From NCBI RefSeq assembly GCF_029168945.1, contig NC_083604.1:64186211-64250210 (forward strand): 64,000 nucleotides of DNA, given 5' to 3'. Of the stretch, positions 57,884-64,000 are shown in pieces (position 1 is the stretch's first letter; each line of letters starts with the position of its first letter). The notes under the pieces were generated by a model, which was not told the origin of the DNA, did no database searches, and was given only the letters and a program-made list of their open reading frames with translations. This DNA comes from Cannabis sativa (Eukaryota; Streptophyta; Magnoliopsida; Rosales; Cannabaceae). Made by a program: the position numbers and the translations under genes.

Positions 57884-59045
57884 TGCACCATAAATTCTTA
57901 TTATTTCAGATTTTATACACTTAAATACCTTATTTTTATTTTTGGAGGCAAAAATACCTACAATTCCCTTACATCCGTTACTATCACTTCCATTAACTCA
58001 TAAATATAAATACATGGAGGGCCCAGATGCATTACATTTATTTATTTATTTTAAAATTTAATATTCTTAATATCAAAAACTAAATGCTACTTGTTTTAAA
58101 AAAAAAATAAGAAAAATGTAAAATTAAATTACCATAACTGAGTGAACCGGTGCAGTATATGTAAAAATTATTATGAGAACTAGTTTTTTTTTTTAAAAAA
58201 AAATAAGTAGCATTTAGTTTCTTATATTAAGAATATTAAATTTTAAAATTAAAAAAATAAATAAATGTAATGTATCTAGAACCTCCACGTGTCCATATTT
58301 ATGAGTTAATTATAATGAAAATAGTAGTAATAGGTGTAAGAGAATTGTAACATTAGGTATTTTTACCTCTAAAAATAAAGATAAGGTATTTAAGTGTATA
58401 GAACTTGAAATGGTAAATTGCGGCATAAATACCTAATATTTTTTATTTTATACACTCAAATACCTAATGTTTATTTTTGGTGGTAAAAATACCTAATGTT
58501 ACAATTCTCTTACACCGTTACTACCACTTCCGTTATTAATTCATAAATATGGACACGTGGAGGGCCCAAATGCATTACATTTATTTATTTTATTTTAAAA
58601 TTTAATATTCTTAATATCAAAAACTAAATATTACTTGTTTTTTTTCTAAAAGAAATAAAATAAGAGAGATGCAATACTAAATTACCATAACTGAGTGAAC
58701 CAGTGTAGCATATAGAACATGATTATCGAATTGAAGTGTCAATATCATGTAAAAATTGTTATGAGAACAGGTTTTTTTTTAAACAAGTAGCATTTAGTTT
58801 CTGATATTAAGAATATTAAGTTTTAAAATAAAATAAAAATAAATGTAATGCATCTGAACCTTCCACATGTTCATATTTATGAGTTAACGGAAGTGGTAGT
58901 AACGGTGTAAGAGAAGTGTAACATTAGATATTTTTGTCTCTAAAAATAAACATTAAGTATTTAAGTGTATAAAATCTGAAACATTAAGTATTTATGTCGC
59001 AATTTACCCAATTTAAAATATTAAGTATTTATACCGCAATTTATC
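57884..59045. mobile_element. Pair of fold-back MITEs with long inverted repeats
   Basis: Two units (about 57884-58437 and 58416-59045), each with arms of over 200 bases that are inverted copies (TACACTTAAATACC / GGTATTTAAGTGTA; GTAGCATTTAGT / ACTAAATGCTAC). The junction carries one shared TAAATTGCGGCATAAATACC. Layout resembles long-TIR Mutator-type MITEs. It lies just upstream of the copy B promoter. Confidence 0.75.
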
Positions 59046-59324
59046 TTAAAAAAAAAAACTAATTATACTTATATTACAAGTAACATCAACCTAATATTTA
59101 CCAACAATAAAAATTTTAATCAAAGAAAACTCAAATATAAATATAATATTATATCAGCACTGCCCTAAAGAAATGAAACTCTTTCCGATTTGTTAAAACA
59201 AATTCACTTTTATGACTTCTTTGCATATACGAAAATTATTTACATATAATTCCATTTTACATCATTGGTACAATCAACCAAACCATTTAATGATATGAGA
59301 GAGAGAGAGACCCCTATCCCATAT
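59046..59324. other. Duplicated flank, unit B
   Basis: Aligns with 35205-35695. No gene seen. Confidence 0.6.
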
Positions 59325-59535
59325 ATAGACATTATTCTCATCATGTATTGTCCTATAAATATACCCACCAACCCCAACTACCAAAACTTCATTCTCTCAC
59401 TCTCACTTCAAATATCACACATTCATTTTCTTTTCATATATATATTTATACCACCACGCATACAATTATATATATACATATAATTTTCATACATTAATAA
59501 ATACCGAAAATATATATTAATGGAGTAGATCTACT
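59325..59535 (+). promoter_or_regulatory. Promoter-like and leader-like stretch without a gene
   Basis: CCTATAAATATACCC at about 59350 is followed by a CT-rich leader (CATTCTCTCACTCTCAC) and an ATG at 59520 that meets TAG after one codon. Absent from unit A. It may be the head of a lost gene. Confidence 0.35.
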
Positions 59536-59770
59536 ACAACAAAAATAAAAAATAGGGGCCGATCTATTATTGGCGGAAAAAGCCCGCTCCTAATAATGAT
59601 GTTATAACCGACGGACTTAGGGGGTCCGTCGGTATAAATTATGTTTTAAAATAAAAAAAAAATTAAAAAATATATATAAAAAATACAATACCGGCATCAT
59701 TAATACCGACAGACCCCACCCGCCGGTATTAATGAGATTATTTAATGCGGGAAAACCCCATTTATTAATT
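59530..59770. mobile_element. Possible CACTA-type remnant
   Basis: Begins CTACTACAACAAAAATAAAA and holds subterminal-like units (ACCGACGGACTTAGGG, GGTCCGTCGGT, CCGGTATTAATG). The right end is not identified. Confidence 0.45.
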
Positions 59771-59974
59771 TGAAATAGTGTGGTTTGGTTTGGTCGACCT
59801 TACTATATTCATATAATAATTAATAATATGCATAAATATATATCAAGTTGGAGTTGGAGATTGAGCGTGGCCTCCTAAATCAATCCTGGATATGAAACAA
59901 ATGAATAGTCAATTAATATTAGCAAGTGGATCTTCTATGATCAAATATTCCATTAATGGTATAAATATATATAC

Positions 59975-60407
59975 AGTAGAATCTCTTAGGAGTACTTTAT
60001 TCAAGAATAACATATAATTTGTTATAAAAAAATTAAATCCCAATTTGGACTAGATATAAATAAGAATAACCTAATTAATTATACATTTTCTAAGTCTCGT
60101 ATTACCAAAGTATACCTCTATATAAAAATAATTACATCTTAATAAAATATATACATGTATTTTGTAAATTTATTTATGTAAAATTAATAATTTTATTTTA
60201 AATTATAATACATATACGAATATTATATTTACTCTAAAATATTTCTATTATGATATAGTATTAATGATTATTTATTGTTATTATTGTTACATTGATATTT
60301 TTTGGTTTTTAATTTTTTTTTCTAGTGTAACTCTATTTAGTTATAACCTCTCAATTAGAATATAATTTATTTGGTCCCAAGTGTATTCTTGAATAGAGGT
60401 TCTATTA
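59975..60407. mobile_element. MITE with TAGAATCTCT/AGAGGTTCTA ends
   Basis: The left end AGTAGAATCTCT.. ATTCAAGAATAA and the right end TATTCTTGAATAGAGGTTCTATTA are inverted. The homologous place in unit A (about 37690) is uninterrupted. Confidence 0.7.
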
Positions 60408-60518
60408 CATATATAAATAATTTTTAGCTCATGTTCAAAAAAATTGAATTTTAATTATGGTGATGTATAATATACTAATATAGTTTAAATTTAGTATATA
60501 TTAAAAGTTGTGTTAAAT

Positions 60519-61019
60519 GTTGCAATTTCGCGTCTTGCTGGACAATGTTGAGTGCCCGGTTTGTGCTGAAGTTGCTGAATCAATTCAGCATCTTTTCTTT
60601 GAGTGTAATCTCTCCTGTAAGGTTGCAGATCAGGTGCAAAATTGGTGGGAGTTGGGGGCTGGCCGAAGGAGTTTCAGGCTTGGAAAAACAGGTTGGTGAT
60701 CAGTAACAAAAACAAGAATAGTAGAATTTGTACTGCTGTCATGGCAGCCACAGTATACAGGCTGTGGTTGAACAGAAACAACTGTATTTTTAATGGTTTC
60801 TGGAGCACAATTACATCTATTGTACAGGATATTAAAAAAATTGTTTTACAGATTATCAATAGCAAAAAAAGGGAGCTTGAATAGATATGAGAGGAACTTC
60901 ATAGAGCAACTATACTGTAAAAATTAGTTGACTTGCAGCTGGTTTTTTTCCTTCAGCTGAGCTTTGTTTGTAATCGTTTGTTGATTAATGAAGTTTTTCC
61001 TTCTTGATCAAAAAAAAAC
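60519..61019 (+). mobile_element. 5'-truncated L1-type LINE 3
   Basis: Reads the zf-RVT end VECPVCAEVAESIQHLFFECNLSCKVADQVQNWW, then a degenerate RNase H tail, a 3' UTR and poly-A at 61009-61017. The ~16-bp duplication AAAA(G/A)TTGTGTTAAAT flanks it (60503-60518, 61020-61035). Unit A has the single copy near 37725. Confidence 0.9.
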
Positions 61020-61035
61020 AAAAATTGTGTTAAAT

Positions 61036-62384
61036 TTAGCACAAAATATAATAAAGATCACATTTTAGTCTATAATAAATATTATTTTTTTTATTTATTA
61101 TTTTATTACTTATTTGTAATTACTAATTTTTTATTTTTTATTTTTTATTTATACACTATCTATTAGAGATAGTCTTATTTCATGAGTAGATAACCAATGG
61201 ATGAGCTAATCCATCTGCTATCAAGCCAATTTTTAATGCGAGCCCCTAGAGCCCCACTCAATCTAAAAGATCTTTTTTTTGGCAAAAATGTGTATACTTT
61301 CCTAATATTTGTTACAATTAATTAGTGTGTTTACTCATGGGATTAGGAAATGAGAATAAGCAATGAATTTGATTAACTTGTTTAATTCTCTAATTATTTT
61401 AAGCAAGGAGAATAAAATTTGTGAGTCCCACACCAATTTGAGATTGAAGAGAATGACAAACTCAGAATTTCCATTCCTATTTTTTCGTAAATTATGAATT
61501 GTCAATTTGACCTTCATTTAATTATTTTTTTTATAGGAGTCCTATATACAATTAAAATTTTAATCAAAGGTGTTTTGTAATTTCAAATAAAATATTATCA
61601 TTCCAATATAGTGTAAACACATCAATGAGAATACTTTTTATTCTGATATTGATTTCGGGAAATCAAGCAAATAACTTTCTCTTATTCTGATTCATCAATC
61701 AGATTGATAGTTGTTATCCACATATCTGGAGAAGTGAGACGTGACCCCTCAAGGCGGCCCACTAAAGCACTCGACCCATCAACTAATCCATACAAATGAA
61801 CAAGACGACTTATCTCCCGAATGGACGCAGATTCGGACAGTATGTCCGAGAATGCCAAGCTCCCGAAAGTATAGTTCAACTCTAATTAAATTCCAAGGAT
61901 AATGTAATGTTGGGAACCCAACATGGATACCCCCAAGGGTCATTCAGGAGTTGTAGCTGAAAGGGTTATTCATAATGGTCTAACCTTCTTGATATCGCCT
62001 ACGTGGTACGCCTCTAACATAATCCCTAAGGAATCTAGTGACTTGTACCTCTGTCAGATTCCACAATGGCTCGTGGCTAAAGGATGGTTACGTTTGTGCA
62101 TTGCACCCATAATCTGACATTCTCTTTCCCCACAACGGTACACACCAGTTGTCATCGTCAATAATACCATATACTGTAAACCATATTACTCTTTAAAATT
62201 GGGCCCCACCTAACCAACCCAATAGCTTAGGAAAGCACAAATTCAATGTATTTTACCCCATTAACAGGCTTTATTAAAAAAAACCTAATTTGATGAGTCC
62301 ATATTTGTCTCATTAATATGATTAATTTATGTATTAATATTCTTAAATTAATTCTTTAAATTATTAATTAGTTTAATTATAATT
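61036..62384. other. Duplicated non-coding flank, unit B
   Basis: Aligns with 37740-39031. One open frame on each strand around 61682-62117 is not kept in unit A, so I do not call a gene. Confidence 0.55.
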
Positions 62385-63746
62385 TGTTAGGCTATTTTAA
62401 AAACTAAATATACATTTAGAGTCATTTGGATGGATGTTAGCATATTTTGGTGGAAAATAGTGGAAGCCGGCAAGCTCGGTTTTATAAGGTAGAACTTAAT
62501 TAAAAAAATTTGATGACCTTGGAAGCAGAACTGGACTTGGAGTACAATATAAAAGTTGTAGATCTCATTCTCAACTTTCCAAAACATCTTGAATCGTCCA
62601 ATTCTAAGTTTTATTGAAGAAGTTATGACCAAAATACTAATCATGTGACAAATTTTTTTCGGCAGGAATTTGTGGCCGCGACGAGGCTGCTCGTGGCTAC
62701 GGCAAGGAGGTGATTTCTGGGCAAAATTTGTACATTTATCTATTATTTTAGTGACCTATTTTTAAGGGTTATAAATAGGACTTCTAGGGTACGAATTTTA
62801 GCACTTTTGAGCTACAAAATTGAAAGAGAAACTCAGAGAGAGAGAATAAGAGGAAGACGGAGATTACGGCTTCGAATGTTCTACATCATAATTCTTTTTC
62901 TTCTCATTAAACTCTTACTATTTATTATGATTTTGATTATAATGTATAGTTCTGAGTAGTTTCTTTTTAGTTAAGGATTATTTCAAAACTCGAGACATGA
63001 GTTTTTAGTTTCATTCATGATGAATGTTAATTTCTAGTTTCCATTATATCAAATTGATTTTATTCTTCTATATTCAATGTCATGATTGATCTTTTAATCT
63101 TATTTAGATGATTGCTAAATTAAATTTTGGTTTAATCTATTGTAATCTTAGAATTACTATTCACCTAATAGTCTAGGATTCTAAGTGTTTTGATAAATTA
63201 TAATTTCTAATATTGTCAAAGGTATCTTTAATTATGATGACGAATAGAACCTATGTTAAATAAATTATATGCTTCATTAATTTATTGTCTATTAATCTAT
63301 CTCCATTGAACTTAAAGCTTTATCTAAGTTAAATAAATTACATGCTTTGTGGATTTATTGCTTAGGTAAAAGAGTTAATTAGTGAGCGATTCGCCTTGAT
63401 TACATGCAATGGGGAGACTGGAATAATTGATTGCTTCAATGTTATCTCGGGGTTTAATAGTTTGATTGAAAATCTAAAATAACATTCATTATTTGGAATT
63501 AAGAATGATTGTTAAGGGTGGAGAACTATTTCTTGAATATTGTAGTATATCATTCTATTTGTTTTTTTTATTTATGTTATTTAATCTTCATAATTAAAAC
63601 CTCCCTTTGTCATTCTTGTTACTGATTTTGAATAATAAATTGATATTTGTCCTTGTGGGATCGACTTGTATTTACCGTTATACTGAAGTAATTGGTAATA
63701 TAAAAATAAAAATTAGTAAATTTATTGTGGTAAACGATACGCATCA
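62385..63746 (+). repeat. Ty3/gypsy LTR remnant, unit B
   Basis: Sister of 39032-40346: TGTTAGGCTATT to ACGCATCA, TTATAAATAG at 62771-62780. It retains about 50 bases (near 62660-62710, GCCGCGACGAGG) missing from unit A. Confidence 0.6.
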
Positions 63747-63748
63747 AA

Positions 63749-63770
63749 TTTTTGGCGCCGTTATCGGAGA
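63749..63770 (+). promoter_or_regulatory. gypsy primer binding site, unit B
   Basis: TTTTTGGCGCCGTTATCGGAG, close to the common plant gypsy primer site. The leader and Gag start continue to the window end. Confidence 0.7.
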
Positions 63771-64000
63771 CTATTTTATTCATTTTTTTCTTGTTACTAA
63801 CTTGTTCTTTGAGTACGTTGTGGTTTTAATTTTAAGATATTTCTTTAGAAATATGGCGATGTATGATCAATAATACTGTGATCCATATTATATCTCGCCA
63901 CAAGTATATTAATATGATACCTACTACGACACTTACGCATACAATCAATAATGGGGAGATTATTTTAGCACTTCCTACAGTGAGATCAATCAATATGTTC

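Noticed and set aside
61682..62117. Open frames on both strands as a possible small gene
   Set aside because: The homologous segment in unit A has stops and indels in these frames, so no protein is conserved.
1..64000. tRNA, rRNA or snoRNA genes
   Set aside because: No cloverleaf with conserved A and B boxes or rRNA sequence was seen; tRNA-like matches were only primer binding sites of retroelements.
1..64000. A biosynthetic gene cluster around the UGT genes
   Set aside because: Apart from the two UGT copies and one broken VTT exon, all recognisable coding DNA belongs to transposable elements.

Overview
This is a repeat-rich nuclear DNA window from a plant, most likely a eudicot. It has spliced UGT85-type glucosyltransferase genes with plant-style GT-AG introns. 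Around them are Ty1/copia, Ty3/gypsy, CACTA, hAT, PIF/Harbinger and L1-type elements, in strongly AT-rich DNA. The species cannot be named from the sequence alone; no bacterial, viral or organellar gene set is seen.

The only intact host genes are two tandem UGT85A-like paralogues on the minus strand. Copy A has exon 1 at 26318-26828 and exon 2 at 4975-5912 (482 codons before the stop). Copy B has exon 1 at 57150-57663 and exon 2 at 50283-51223 (484 codons). Both keep a phase-1 intron at the same place, the catalytic His/Asp pair and a full 44-residue PSPG box. They belong to one segmental duplication: unit A runs from about 4651 to 40700, and unit B from about 49950 to the window end. The units are collinear but of very different length because different transposons landed in each. 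The intron is about 20.4 kb in A and 5.9 kb in B. Each unit therefore gives the empty site for insertions in the other.

Layout: 1-4650, decayed copia element ending at the 3' flank of copy A. 4975-26828, UGT copy A; its intron holds a CACTA element (6481-14745) with a second CACTA nested in it (10497-13649), an L1 LINE (14767-23600) carrying a solo LTR (17127-19004) and a hAT MITE that itself contains a PIF MITE, and several further MITEs. 27516-35187, a second copia element on the minus strand, upstream of copy A and in the same orientation. 35193-40740, duplicated flank with a Mutator-like insert and an old gypsy LTR. 40740-43190, decayed LINE. 44505-45701, gypsy solo LTR. 46330-49160, LTR remnants plus a first-exon fragment of a VTT/DedA (TMEM41-like) gene. 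49950-64000, duplication unit B with UGT copy B, a second CACTA in its intron, a fold-back MITE pair, a truncated LINE and the sister gypsy LTR.

The less ordinary signals are: (i) a ~75-nt module in CACTA elements with substitutions that keep its predicted stems; (ii) a run of hairpins sharing a GGGA loop in an LTR-like region; (iii) an array of about eleven ACGT-core palindromes in the copia leader; (iv) a block of about 6.5 kb depleted in CAG/CTG and rich in CG, which may be a methylation-linked base-calling artefact; (v) promoter differences between the two UGT copies, including a sense-oriented LTR about 690 bp upstream of copy A.
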